From an uncultured Actinomycetes bacterium (GTDB taxonomy: Bacteria > Actinomycetota > Acidimicrobiia > Acidimicrobiales > RAAP-2): a stretch of DNA of 64,000 nt. Location: assembly GCA_903825035.1 (NCBI GenBank), contig CAIJYV010000022.1, forward strand, positions 62,001-126,000, in the 5' to 3' direction. The notes below the pieces were generated by a model. That model had not been told where the DNA came from and did not search any database. It worked only from the letters and a program-made list of their open reading frames with translations. This document shows positions 7,624 to 15,819 of this stretch, one piece after another (positions within the stretch are counted from its first letter, which is position 1; the number at the start of each line of letters is the position of its first letter). The translations under genes were made by a program, and so were the position numbers.

Positions 7624-8384
7624 GTTCACCAATCGCCGCCGTTACCGGTGCTGGATCTGGAATTGGCAGAGCCATCGCCTTAGAACTATCGCGACGGGGC
7701 TACTTCGTTGTTGTGACCGATATTGACCTCGGCGCTGCCACCGTGGTAGCCACCGAAATTGGAGCGGCGCAAGCGTTGAAACTCGATGTACGTGACCCTC
7801 AGCAATGCGAATCAGTCGTTACTGAAATCGTGGCTGAGCACGGTGCGCTCGATGTGTGGGTGTCCAATGCTGGCGTTTCAAAGATGCAGCGCTTTGTAGA
7901 CATTTCTCCCGAAGATTTAGCTTTCAACTTCGAGATCAACACGTACGGTGTTTTCTATTGCGGACAAGCGGCCGCTCGAGCGATGATCAAGCTTGGGAAA
8001 AGGGGCCGAATTATTAACACCGCCTCCATGGCCTCCAAACAAGGTCGCGTACCATTTCTGGCTGACTATGTCGCATCCAAGTTCGCGGTGCTCGGGCTCA
8101 CACAAGCTATGGCCTTTGAACTCGCACCTCATGACATTCGAGTCAACTGTGTTTGCCCTGGGTTCGTGGCTACGCCAATGCAGACGAGAGAGTTGGCCTG
8201 GGAGGCCGAGCTGAGTGGCTCGACTCCGGAAAAGGTCAAGCAGGGTTGGATTGATGCCACGCCATTGGCCCGGGTGCAGACGCCAGAGGATGTGGCCAAA
8301 GTGGTGGGGTTTCTGACCTCCGAAGACGCCGAATTCATTACCGGAGAGGCAATTTCCGTTAATGGTGGCGCTTATATGGACTAG
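7620..8384 (+). CDS. SDR-family NAD(P)-dependent oxidoreductase
   Basis: This 254-residue classical short-chain dehydrogenase has the cofactor motif TGAGSGIGRA near residues 9-18, the NAG motif (VSNAGVS) near residue 83, and the catalytic Ser and YVASK Tyr-Lys pair near residues 137-155. The end (ITGEAISVNGGAYMD) is standard. Many homologues are sorbitol, ribitol or acetoin dehydrogenases. The start codon overlaps the FGGY kinase stop (ATGA). In this cassette it may oxidise a sugar alcohol to the ketose used by the kinase; that is inference. Confidence 0.9.
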   Translation: MSSPIAAVTGAGSGIGRAIALELSRRGYFVVVTDIDLGAATVVATEIGAAQALKLDVRDPQQCESVVTEIVAEHGALDVWVSNAGVSKMQRFVDISPEDLAFNFEINTYGVFYCGQAAARAMIKLGKRGRIINTASMASKQGRVPFLADYVASKFAVLGLTQAMAFELAPHDIRVNCVCPGFVATPMQTRELAWEAELSGSTPEKVKQGWIDATPLARVQTPEDVAKVVGFLTSEDAEFITGEAISVNGGAYMD

Positions 8385-8402
8385 GAAATCAATAAAAAGT
8401 AG

Positions 8403-8408
8403 TAAATT
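8403..8408 (+). promoter_or_regulatory. -10 element candidate (TAAATT) of first surface protein
   Basis: TAAATT lies 7 nt before the GTG start codon at 8416, and no Shine-Dalgarno is visible, so the transcript may be leaderless. No clear -35 is seen. Confidence 0.4.
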
Positions 8409-8415
8409 AAGAGTC

Positions 8416-10218
8416 GTGAAAAATCAAATTTCAATTGGACGGCTTTTTTCGGTTCCCCTCGTTGCGCTCTTAATTGCGGTGAACGGATTCGTATTGCTGG
8501 GCACTCCCGCTACCGCGACTGGAACGGTGACCACCTACAGCCAATCGGCGGTGATCAATCCACCCCCCGCAGGGAGTTTCACTGGCTCAGCGGGTGGCGA
8601 CGCGTGGAGTGTCAGCTTGTCGCGTACAAATGTTTACATGGTCTTCCACGGCGCCAATCTGACCCTCATGTGTCGCGTTCAGGCAACGGCAGCTAGTTGC
8701 CCAGGATTTACGGTGCCAGCTCTTGTTACCGATGGGAACGGCGGAACATTCAAAGTCGGCGCATCGCCAAAGAGCTGGATTGATGATGCGAATCAAAAGC
8801 TCTATATTTTTGCCACCCAAGCTTCGAATACTCAAAGCGGAGTCGTGTGTGTGGACCTTTCCAACCCCGCTTCGCTATATTGCGGTTTCACTCCACTCGC
8901 CGCTGCCGGCGATGCGTCGACGGATACCTTTGGCGGCATTTCAGTTCCTGTTCAAGTTGGAACCAAGTGGTACGCATTTAACACGGTTTCTGGAGTAACG
9001 ACCGGCCAGAAGAATTCACTTATGTGTTTCGATATGGCAACCATGGCGGCTTGCTCAGGTGAGCCATACGCCATTGATTACGGAATCACCGCTATGCCAT
9101 CTTCGGTCTATTACAACCCTGGCGTATTGGCTTTGGGGGCCAAAATCATTGTGTCGGCGACGGGCTCCGATTCCGTGGCCAAAACTTCCTGTTTTGACAC
9201 TGTTACTCAGGCTGAATGTGCCGGAAACTTTCCCTTTACAGCGCCAACAGGTGCATCAGGCACTCCTTACCCCACGCTTGACTCGTCGGGCACCTACACC
9301 GGCTTTTGCTACTACGTCTCGACTCCGGCCTGCTTCGACTTAACAGGCGCTTCGGTTGCCGCACCTACCGGAATGGCGAGCATCCTGAGTCCGATTTACT
9401 TTGTAAACGGCAACGGGTATGTCGTCCTTGGAACTCACTTGTATGTGCCGTATAACACTGGTCTTTCTGTCAAATGCTTCGATTTCGCTTCGAATAGCGG
9501 CTGTGCCAACTTCCCTCACGTCATGACGAATATGAACCTCTTCTATTCGGTTAATTTCGACCCGTTTGAGCCCACTTGCCTTTGGGCGGCGGCCGATAAT
9601 GGCTCGCAACAGATTCAGAGCTTCGATGCGTACACGGGCGGACTCTGCGGCTCGTCGGGAATCATTGTTCCGTTGAGCACATTTGTCAACCCTGATCCGG
9701 TGTGTCAACCTGCTACCTACTCGTCTTTGACCATCACTGATCCCGCACCGAGTGCCTACACGGGCGGAACTGTTCAGTTCCTTGACTCATCTGGAAACCC
9801 AATTTCGTCCATCGCAACACAACCAATTGACTCGACTGGAAGTGTCGATCTGAGTTCGCTAGGTCTCGAATCGCAACTGGCGTTGCCGCAAGTCAAGATC
9901 GAGCTTCCCGGCGCCCCAGCGGGTACGGTTTCGGTTTCGGTGTCATGGACCGCAACATACGACACGGCTTGCACCACGAACGGTCAAATTGCCGTTGACC
10001 CAAGTACCGTGACCACAACTACAACCACAACCGCGCCAACCACGACAACAACCGCTCCGGGGGCAACCACCACCACGACTGCACCAACCACGACCACTAC
10101 ACAGCCCCTTGCCTTTACTGGCTCGAATACCCGTCAAAACGCCCTTGTAGCCATTGACTTGTTGGGCGGGGGCCTCGTGGCCATGCTTTTCGTGCGCAGA
10201 CGCAAAGTACTGAAATAG
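8416..10218 (+). CDS. Secreted repeat protein with LAFTG wall-anchoring signal (copy 1)
   Basis: The 600-residue product has an N-terminal signal peptide (MKNQISIGRLF, hydrophobic run, TPATA cleavage region near residue 34). A body follows with recurring paired-Cys units of the form C-aromatic/V-D-x(4-8)-C, for example CVDLSNPASLYC, CFDMATMAAC, CFDTVTQAEC and CFDFASNSGC, possibly blades of a beta-propeller. Next come an Ig-like stretch near residue 430, a Thr-rich linker (about residues 533-563), LAFTG at 565-569, a transmembrane helix and RRRK. LAXTG is the class E sortase motif, so covalent wall attachment is likely. I start at GTG 8416 rather than an upstream frame-open codon inside the SDR gene, because the paralogue starts in the same way (GTG-AAA-AA). 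Function is unknown. Confidence 0.85.
   Translation: MKNQISIGRLFSVPLVALLIAVNGFVLLGTPATATGTVTTYSQSAVINPPPAGSFTGSAGGDAWSVSLSRTNVYMVFHGANLTLMCRVQATAASCPGFTVPALVTDGNGGTFKVGASPKSWIDDANQKLYIFATQASNTQSGVVCVDLSNPASLYCGFTPLAAAGDASTDTFGGISVPVQVGTKWYAFNTVSGVTTGQKNSLMCFDMATMAACSGEPYAIDYGITAMPSSVYYNPGVLALGAKIIVSATGSDSVAKTSCFDTVTQAECAGNFPFTAPTGASGTPYPTLDSSGTYTGFCYYVSTPACFDLTGASVAAPTGMASILSPIYFVNGNGYVVLGTHLYVPYNTGLSVKCFDFASNSGCANFPHVMTNMNLFYSVNFDPFEPTCLWAAADNGSQQIQSFDAYTGGLCGSSGIIVPLSTFVNPDPVCQPATYSSLTITDPAPSAYTGGTVQFLDSSGNPISSIATQPIDSTGSVDLSSLGLESQLALPQVKIELPGAPAGTVSVSVSWTATYDTACTTNGQIAVDPSTVTTTTTTTAPTTTTTAPGATTTTTAPTTTTTQPLAFTGSNTRQNALVAIDLLGGGLVAMLFVRRRKVLK
10012..10104 (+). repeat. Thr-codon low-complexity tract (copy 1)
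   Basis: Runs of ACN codons with occasional GCN/CCN encode the Thr-rich wall-spanning linker just before LAFTG. The near-repetitive DNA could vary in length by slippage. Confidence 0.85.
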
Positions 10219-10223
10219 TCCAC

Positions 10224-10259
10224 ATCATCCCCCGGCAACGATTGCCGGGGGATGATTTT
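10224..10259 (+). terminator. Rho-independent terminator after surface protein copy 1
   Basis: A perfect 15-bp stem (10224-10238 with 10242-10256) closes a CGA loop and is followed by TTT. It lies 5 nt after the stop codon and separates the two paralogues into independent transcription units. Confidence 0.85.
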
Positions 10260-10310
10260 GGATTCGACCATTTCCTTTCGGTGAAACCGAGAAGAGTAAA
10301 GCCACCCAAG

Positions 10311-10316
10311 TAGAAT
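10311..10316 (+). promoter_or_regulatory. -10 element candidate (TAGAAT) of second surface protein
   Basis: TAGAAT is placed 6 nt before GTG 10323, with no Shine-Dalgarno in between. This indicates a leaderless transcript and supports the chosen start. Confidence 0.5.
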
Positions 10317-10322
10317 TTGGGC

Positions 10323-12182
10323 GTGAAAAAAATCTACACCTTGAATCGGTTCTTGGGGATAGTAGCGGTCGTACTGCTCCTCGTTTCTAACGCAGTCGCT
10401 TTTTCCGGCAATGCCGCTCAGGCCACCGGAAACGTCACTTCGTATACTCAATCCGCAGTGATTACGCCACCGCCGGCCTCAAGCTTCGCGGGTGCCGCGG
10501 GTGGAGATGGTTGGGGAGTATCTTTCACGCAGGACAAGATTTACAACATCTTTCACCACAACAGTTATGTTTCAATCAACTGTCACATTCAAGCAACGGC
10601 GGCCATTTGCCCCAGCTTCCCATTGCGCGTGCGCGATTCCAACAATATTGACTACGACTCGACCGGCTCGCCCTCGATGTGGATCGACCAAGCTAACCAA
10701 AAGCTCTATACCTACGCAACCTATCCAGTTACCAACCAAGCTGGCGTTCTCTGTATTGACATCGCAAATCCGGGCACACCAAACTGTGGTTTTACCGCGC
10801 TCACCGCCGCTGGAGATTCCCTGCCTTCGCCATCACCGTTCATCTTCTCAATGGTTTCACCAGCGATGTTTGTCGGAACAAAGTGGTATGCCTTCAACTA
10901 CTACACCACTAATGCGCCAACCGGAACGCAAGACACTTTGATGTGTTTCGACACGGCTACCTTGGCGGCGTGTCCCAGTCAGCCCTACTCCTTTGATTTA
11001 GGAACCACCAACATCGCCCTTATGAAGCCACCGAATGGTTCCATTGCCTTTGGAACAAAGATGTTCTTTCAGACGATGACAAGCACGACGACCGGTTTTG
11101 TCTCTTGCTACGACACCGCCACTAACGCTGAGTGTGCCGGAAACTATCCGTTCGCTGAAACCTTGGACAGCGTGAGTGCGTACGCGCCAGCGCCATTCCC
11201 AATCTTGGACAACACCGGCGCTTACGTTGGCTACTGCATCACTGGCGCCACATTCAACTGCTACGACATGACTGGCAACACGATGTCTCCTCCGTCGGGA
11301 TTCCAAGCAGCTATGCCAGCGCACGACCAGGCCTGGGCTGGAAACGGCTACGTAATTCTCGGCACTCGTCTATACGTACCTGATCACACAATTTGGACCA
11401 TGTCTTCGCAGGGGCAAGTTGATTGTTACGACTTCTCAGCACAAGCCGGATGTGCGAACTATCCGCTAACGATGGCCAATCAAAACGGAACCTATACCGT
11501 GAATTTTGACCCGTTCTACCCGACTTGCTTGTGGGTGAATGCGGACTCCGGATCCGCACAAATTCAGAGTTTCGATGCGTATACGACTGGCGCTTGTGGC
11601 TCATCGGGAACAATCGTTCCTTTGAGCACCTTTGTAAATACCGATCCAACCTGCATGCCCGCAACATACACCTCGCTGACCGTGACAGACCCAGCGCCTT
11701 CTGCGTACTCGGGTGGCACTGTTCAGTTCCTCGACTCTTCCGGGAATCCAATCGTTGGCATCCCAACCCAAGACATCAATGCCACAACTGGCAGTGTCGA
11801 TCTCACTTCGCTCGGACTTGAATCTCAGCTTGCCCTGCCGCAAGCCAAAATTTCTTTGCCAGGGGCTCCGGCAGGAAACGTGACTATTTCGATGGCGTGG
11901 ACGGCAACTTATGACTCGGCCTGCACGACGAATGGCCAAACGGCGGTAGATCCAAACACCACGACAACCACCACGACAACCACCACAACCACCACAACGA
12001 CTTCGACAACCACCACCGTGGCATCAACGACCACAACAACAGCTCCAGCGACCACCACTACGACACAGCCCCTTGCGTTTACCGGTTCGAATACCCGTCA
12101 AAACGCCATGGTTGCGGTGGACATGTTGGCCGGTGGATTCGTGGCGATGCTGTTCGTTCGCCGCCGTAAGTCACACAGTTAA
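10323..12182 (+). CDS. Secreted repeat protein with LAFTG wall-anchoring signal (copy 2)
   Basis: This 619-residue paralogue of the preceding gene has the same architecture: signal peptide, paired-Cys repeat units (CIDIANPGTPNC, CFDTATLAAC, CYDTATNAEC, CYDFSAQAGC), an Ig-like domain with the shared LTVTDPAPSAYSGGTVQFLD segment, a Thr-rich linker, LAFTG at about 584-588, a membrane helix and RRRK. The C-terminal halves are much closer to each other than the N-terminal halves, as expected for a tandem duplication with divergence in the exposed region. It is probably anchored to the wall by a class E-type sortase, which is not in this window. I prefer GTG 10323 over TTG 10317, because -10-like TAGAAT lies 6 nt upstream. 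The ligand or role is unknown. Confidence 0.85.
   Translation: MKKIYTLNRFLGIVAVVLLLVSNAVAFSGNAAQATGNVTSYTQSAVITPPPASSFAGAAGGDGWGVSFTQDKIYNIFHHNSYVSINCHIQATAAICPSFPLRVRDSNNIDYDSTGSPSMWIDQANQKLYTYATYPVTNQAGVLCIDIANPGTPNCGFTALTAAGDSLPSPSPFIFSMVSPAMFVGTKWYAFNYYTTNAPTGTQDTLMCFDTATLAACPSQPYSFDLGTTNIALMKPPNGSIAFGTKMFFQTMTSTTTGFVSCYDTATNAECAGNYPFAETLDSVSAYAPAPFPILDNTGAYVGYCITGATFNCYDMTGNTMSPPSGFQAAMPAHDQAWAGNGYVILGTRLYVPDHTIWTMSSQGQVDCYDFSAQAGCANYPLTMANQNGTYTVNFDPFYPTCLWVNADSGSAQIQSFDAYTTGACGSSGTIVPLSTFVNTDPTCMPATYTSLTVTDPAPSAYSGGTVQFLDSSGNPIVGIPTQDINATTGSVDLTSLGLESQLALPQAKISLPGAPAGNVTISMAWTATYDSACTTNGQTAVDPNTTTTTTTTTTTTTTTSTTTTVASTTTTTAPATTTTTQPLAFTGSNTRQNAMVAVDMLAGGFVAMLFVRRRKSHS
11957..12066 (+). 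repeat. Thr-codon low-complexity tract (copy 2)
   Basis: ACN-codon repeats encode the Thr-rich linker of the second surface protein. The tract is slightly longer than that of copy 1, so length has changed since duplication. Confidence 0.85.
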
Positions 12183-12187
12183 TTGCG

Positions 12188-12233
12188 TTTCCACGCTCGG
12201 CCAGTGGTCGGGCGTGGAAATTCCCAACTTTTT
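12188..12233 (+). terminator. Terminator after surface protein copy 2
   Basis: A 15-bp stem with two G-U-type mismatches (12188-12202 with 12206-12220) closes an AGT loop. A T-rich stretch follows at 12229-12233. It lies 5 nt after the stop and before the ilvD promoter. Confidence 0.65.
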
Positions 12234-12248
12234 AACAGTCCCCGCTCG

Positions 12249-12254
12249 TAGAAT
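12249..12254 (+). promoter_or_regulatory. -10 element candidate (TAGAAT) of ilvD
   Basis: TAGAAT sits exactly 6 nt before the ilvD ATG at 12261, with no Shine-Dalgarno, so ilvD is probably transcribed as a leaderless mRNA. Confidence 0.55.
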
Positions 12255-12260
12255 GAACCT

Positions 12261-13940
12261 ATGAGCCAGCACCCCACGCCACGATCGACCGATGTCACTT
12301 TGGGCAAGGGGAGAGCTCCCGCTCGAGCAATGCTTCGAGCGATGGGTCTACAAGACGCCGACATGGCAAAGCCACAAATTGGCGTGGCATCGAGTTGGAA
12401 TGAGGTCACTCCTTGCAACCTGCCCCTCGAGCGACTCGCGAAGCGCGCCAAGGTAGCGGTGAGAGATGGTGGTGGGGTTCCATTTGAATTTGTCACTATT
12501 GCTGTGTCGGACGGCATCTCTATGGGGCACGAAGGAATGCGAGCGTCACTGGTGTCGCGTGAAGTGATTGCCGACTCGGTCGAAACCGTTATGCACGCTG
12601 AGCGTTTCGACGCCATGGTGACCTTCGCTGGTTGCGACAAGTCGCTCCCAGGAATGCTGATGGCCGCAGCGCGCCTCGACGTGCCCAGCGTATTCCTCTA
12701 CGGAGGAACGATCATGCCGGGGAATCTAAATGGAGAAGCGCTCGACATCACTTCAGTCTTTGAGGCGGTGGGGGCGAACGCCGTGGGAAAGATCAGTGAT
12801 GAAGAGTTGAAAGCCATTGAGTGCGCCGCTTGTCCTGGGGAAGGTAGTTGCGCTGGCATGTTCACCGCCAACACCATGGCGAGTGTTGGTGAGGCACTTG
12901 GCATGTCGCTATTGGGCTCAGCTTCAGCGCCCGCGATTGATGGACGACGTGACGAGTACGCCTACCAGTCTGGGCAAGCCGTTCTAAATCTCTTAGATTT
13001 GGGAATCACCGCGCGCAAGATCATGACCAAGCAGGCATTAGAAAATGCCATTGCGGTTGTTATGGCCCTCGGTGGTTCAACGAATGCCGTACTGCACCTG
13101 TTGGCGATTGCCCACGAGGCACGTGTCGAGCTCGAACTAGACGACTTCAACAAAATCGCCAAACGCGTTCCGCACATTGCTGACACAAAGCCCCACGGCA
13201 AGTATCACATGAGCGATCTGGACCGCATTGGTGGAGTCCCAGTTGTTCTGAGCCACCTCTTAGAAGCAGGGCTCCTCCACGGAGATGTCATGACGGTTTC
13301 GGGAAAGACCATGGCAGAAAATCTTGCCGAATTCAACGCGCCCGCTCCCGATGGAGACGTGGTCCATCCTCTCTCGAACCCAATTAACGCCCAAGGTGGA
13401 ATCGCCGTCTTGAGTGGATCGCTGGCGCCAAAAGGATCAGTGGTCAAGGTGGCGGGGATCGATAAATTGCAATTCACCGGAGCTGCACGCGTTTTTGACG
13501 GCGAGGACGCGGCCATGACAGCGATCATGGCCAACGAAATTCAGCCCAACACAGTGGTGGTGATCCGCTACGAGGGACCCAAGGCGGGGCCAGGCATGCG
13601 CGAGATGTTGGCAGTAACGGGCGCCATGAAGGGTGTTGGACGCGGGGCCGACTGTGCGCTGATTACCGATGGTCGTTTCAGCGGCGGCACCCATGGTTTC
13701 TGTGTTGGACACGTCGCTCCTGAAGCGCTGGACGGCGGACCAATCGGCCTCATTGAAGATGGTGACACCATCGCCATTGATGTTGAGGCTCTGAGCATCG
13801 ACCTCTTGGTTGAACCCGCCGAACTCGAAGCCCGTCGCGCCCGACAAAAGCCATTTATTCCTCGCTACACCACGGGGGTCTTGGACAAGTTTGCCCGCCT
13901 CGTGCAGGGAGCCGAGAAGGGCGCCGTTACCTCTCGTTAA
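12261..13940 (+). CDS. ilvD: Dihydroxy-acid dehydratase
   Basis: IlvD dehydrates 2,3-dihydroxy-isovalerate and 2,3-dihydroxy-3-methylvalerate to the 2-oxo acids that lead to valine, leucine and isoleucine. The 559-residue length is normal. Fe-S ligands are visible in [10 protein letters not shown] and in [19 protein letters not shown], and the C-terminal [14 protein letters not shown] segment is conserved. It precedes the ilvBNC attenuator region. No Shine-Dalgarno precedes the ATG, and a TAGAAT -10 box lies 6 nt upstream. Its Fe-S cluster would depend on the SUF system encoded further along. Confidence 0.96.
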   Translation: MSQHPTPRSTDVTLGKGRAPARAMLRAMGLQDADMAKPQIGVASSWNEVTPCNLPLERLAKRAKVAVRDGGGVPFEFVTIAVSDGISMGHEGMRASLVSREVIADSVETVMHAERFDAMVTFAGCDKSLPGMLMAAARLDVPSVFLYGGTIMPGNLNGEALDITSVFEAVGANAVGKISDEELKAIECAACPGEGSCAGMFTANTMASVGEALGMSLLGSASAPAIDGRRDEYAYQSGQAVLNLLDLGITARKIMTKQALENAIAVVMALGGSTNAVLHLLAIAHEARVELELDDFNKIAKRVPHIADTKPHGKYHMSDLDRIGGVPVVLSHLLEAGLLHGDVMTVSGKTMAENLAEFNAPAPDGDVVHPLSNPINAQGGIAVLSGSLAPKGSVVKVAGIDKLQFTGAARVFDGEDAAMTAIMANEIQPNTVVVIRYEGPKAGPGMREMLAVTGAMKGVGRGADCALITDGRFSGGTHGFCVGHVAPEALDGGPIGLIEDGDTIAIDVEALSIDLLVEPAELEARRARQKPFIPRYTTGVLDKFARLVQGAEKGAVTSR

Positions 13941-13944
13941 TAAG

Positions 13945-13974
13945 TTGTCCCTGAGAGACACGGTGTGGCACAAT
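13945..13974 (+). promoter_or_regulatory. Promoter candidate for the ilvBNC leader
   Basis: TTGTCC (13945-13950) and CACAAT (13969-13974) are separated by 18 nt. The predicted transcription start is about 6-7 nt downstream, which falls on the GTG of the leader peptide at 13981, so the leader would be translated from a leaderless mRNA. Confidence 0.55.
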
Positions 13975-13980
13975 ACAGGG

Positions 13981-14031
13981 GTGAAGATAAACCTAACTGT
14001 GGTGGTAGTGCTAGGCGCGTGGCGCCGGTAA
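13981..14031 (+). CDS. ilv leader peptide (attenuator control ORF)
   Basis: A 16-codon ORF, MKINLTVVVVLGAWRR, carries four consecutive Val codons flanked by two Leu codons and one Ile codon, the expected control codons of a branched-chain amino acid attenuator. It ends 23 nt before a strong intrinsic terminator that precedes ilvB. Charged tRNA-Val/Leu/Ile should allow fast translation and termination, while scarcity should stall the ribosome and permit read-through. The GTG start coincides with the predicted transcription start. Confidence 0.85.
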   Translation: MKINLTVVVVLGAWRR

Positions 14032-14054
14032 TTCGACCCATCTCGTCGTACCGG
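14025..14054 (+). promoter_or_regulatory. Hairpin between leader stop and terminator
   Basis: CCGGTA (14025-14030) pairs with TACCGG (14049-14054), and CGAC (14034-14037) with GTCG (14045-14048), across a small bulge. It overlaps the last leader codons and abuts the terminator, so it is a likely ribosome-controlled alternative structure. I could not resolve the antiterminator pairing by eye. Confidence 0.5.
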
Positions 14055-14081
14055 AGCCTCCCAAAATAGGGAGGCTTTTTT
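14055..14081 (+). terminator. Attenuator terminator upstream of ilvB
   Basis: A 7-bp GC-rich stem (GCCTCCC 14056-14062, GGGAGGC 14069-14075) with a 6-nt loop AAAATA is followed by six T residues. An extra A-T pair (14055/14076) extends the stem. This is a textbook intrinsic terminator between leader peptide and structural gene. Confidence 0.88.
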
Positions 14082-14106
14082 GTTTATCTGAGTGAAAGGA
14101 CAGGTT

Positions 14107-15819
14107 GTGAAACTTACCGGCGCACAAGCCCTCATCAAGAGCCTCGAGCAAGAGGGTGTGGAGATCATCTTTGGTCTCCCCGGCGGAGCTATCCTGCCCG
14201 TTTACGACCCAATCCGAGATTCATCAATCCGACACGTACTAGTTCGCCACGAACAAGGTGCAGGACACATGGCCGAAGGTTACGCCCTCGCTACCGGTAA
14301 ACCGGGCGTGGCCATGGTGACCAGTGGGCCTGGAGCTACCAACATCGTTACTCCCATTGCCAACGCGCACATGGATTCCACGCCACTAGTGGTTATCACC
14401 GGTCAGGTGGCATCGGCCTCTATCGGTACCGATGCCTTCCAGGAGTGCGACATCACCGGCATCACCATGGGTATTACTAAGCACAACTTCTTGATCACCC
14501 ACGCCGATGAGATTCCACGAGTTGTCGCCTCCGCCTTCTATATCGCCACCACCGGACGTCCCGGACCGGTTCTGATTGACTTTCCGAAAGATATCGCTCA
14601 GTCTGAGATGGAGTGGTGGTACCCCGAGTCAATCGAAGAGTACGACCTCTTGGGCTACAAGCCCGAAATAATTCTCGATCAGTCGAGCATTGACGAAGCT
14701 GTAGCACTGATCAGCCAAGCCGAACGTCCCGTTCTGTACGTTGGCGGCGGTACCTTGAAATCCAACGCCTCCCAGCAACTCATCGCTTTCGCCGAACGGA
14801 CCAAGATGCCCGTGGTGACCACCCTGATGGCTCGCGGAGCATTCCCCGATAGCCACCCGCAGCACCTTGGCATGCCCGGGATGCACGGAACCTATTCGGC
14901 TGTGACCGCTATCCAAAAGTCGGACCTCCTGATTTCGCTCGGTGCGCGCTTCGACGACCGTGTCACCGGGAAAATCTCAGCCTTCGCGGCCGGAGCAAAG
15001 ATCATTCACGTTGATATCGACCCCGCAGAATTCAATAAGGTCAAGGTGGCCACCGTCGCCGTTCGTAGCGATATCGCTACTGCCTTGGCCGCCTTCGATG
15101 CGGCGAAGGCCATGCCGAAGAACCTCGATCCATGGTGGGAGGTCCTCACTGGATGGCGCGAAAAATACCCTTTGGTATACGCCCCAACCGATGATCCCGC
15201 ATTGTTGCGTCCCCAAGAAATCATCGAAGCAATCGCCGCAGCCTCGAAACCAGGAACAATTGTTTCTTCGGGTGTAGGGCAACACCAAATGTGGGCCAGT
15301 CACTTTTGGAAGTTTGAAGAACCCCGCACTTGGATCAACTCGGGTGGAGCCGGAACGATGGGTTTCGGTGTGCCTGCCGCCATTGGCGCCAAAGCCGCCA
15401 TGCCCGACCGCGACGTGTGGTGCATCGACGGTGATGGGTGCTTTCAGATGACCGCGCAAGAGATCGTTACCGCAACCTCGGAGGGATTCCCAATCAAGGT
15501 CGCGATTTTGAACAATGCTTACCTCGGTATGGTCCGTCAGTGGCAAGAGATGTTTTACGAAGAGCGATTCTCCGAAGTTTTCTTAGACGCTGATCTGCCG
15601 GACTATGTGAAGTGGGCCGAGTCCATGGGTGCGGTTGGACTGCGTGCGCGCACAATTGAAGAGATGCACGAAGCGATTCGCCAAGCGAACGAAATCAACG
15701 ACCGGACTGTCGTCATTGACTTCCGCACGCCCGCATCGGAGAAGGTATTTCCGATGGTGGCCGCGGGAGCGTCCAATGATGACATCATGGTCCACCCATT
15801 GCAGGAGGTGAAAAACTAA
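14107..15819 (+). CDS. ilvB: Acetolactate synthase large (catalytic) subunit
   Basis: IlvB is the ThDP-dependent catalytic subunit that makes acetolactate or acetohydroxybutyrate. The product is 570 residues from GTG 14107. I prefer this to GTG 14092 because AAAGGA lies 6 nt upstream and MKLTGAQALIKSLEQEGVE is a normal N-terminus. Motifs are the catalytic Glu region (LVRHEQGAGHMAEGYA), the SGPGATN loop and the ThDP-binding GDGCFQMTAQE...NNAYLGMVRQWQ. It lies behind the leader-peptide attenuator and overlaps ilvN by one base (TAATG). LeuA, IlvC and IlvD of the same pathway are in the window. Confidence 0.96.
   Translation: MKLTGAQALIKSLEQEGVEIIFGLPGGAILPVYDPIRDSSIRHVLVRHEQGAGHMAEGYALATGKPGVAMVTSGPGATNIVTPIANAHMDSTPLVVITGQVASASIGTDAFQECDITGITMGITKHNFLITHADEIPRVVASAFYIATTGRPGPVLIDFPKDIAQSEMEWWYPESIEEYDLLGYKPEIILDQSSIDEAVALISQAERPVLYVGGGTLKSNASQQLIAFAERTKMPVVTTLMARGAFPDSHPQHLGMPGMHGTYSAVTAIQKSDLLISLGARFDDRVTGKISAFAAGAKIIHVDIDPAEFNKVKVATVAVRSDIATALAAFDAAKAMPKNLDPWWEVLTGWREKYPLVYAPTDDPALLRPQEIIEAIAAASKPGTIVSSGVGQHQMWASHFWKFEEPRTWINSGGAGTMGFGVPAAIGAKAAMPDRDVWCIDGDGCFQMTAQEIVTATSEGFPIKVAILNNAYLGMVRQWQEMFYEERFSEVFLDADLPDYVKWAESMGAVGLRARTIEEMHEAIRQANEINDRTVVIDFRTPASEKVFPMVAAGASNDDIMVHPLQEVKN

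Noticed and set aside
13437-14168. 243-codon minus-strand frame across the end of ilvD and the attenuator
   Set aside because: It is antisense to ilvD and runs through the ilv leader, terminator and ilvB start, so it is not coding.
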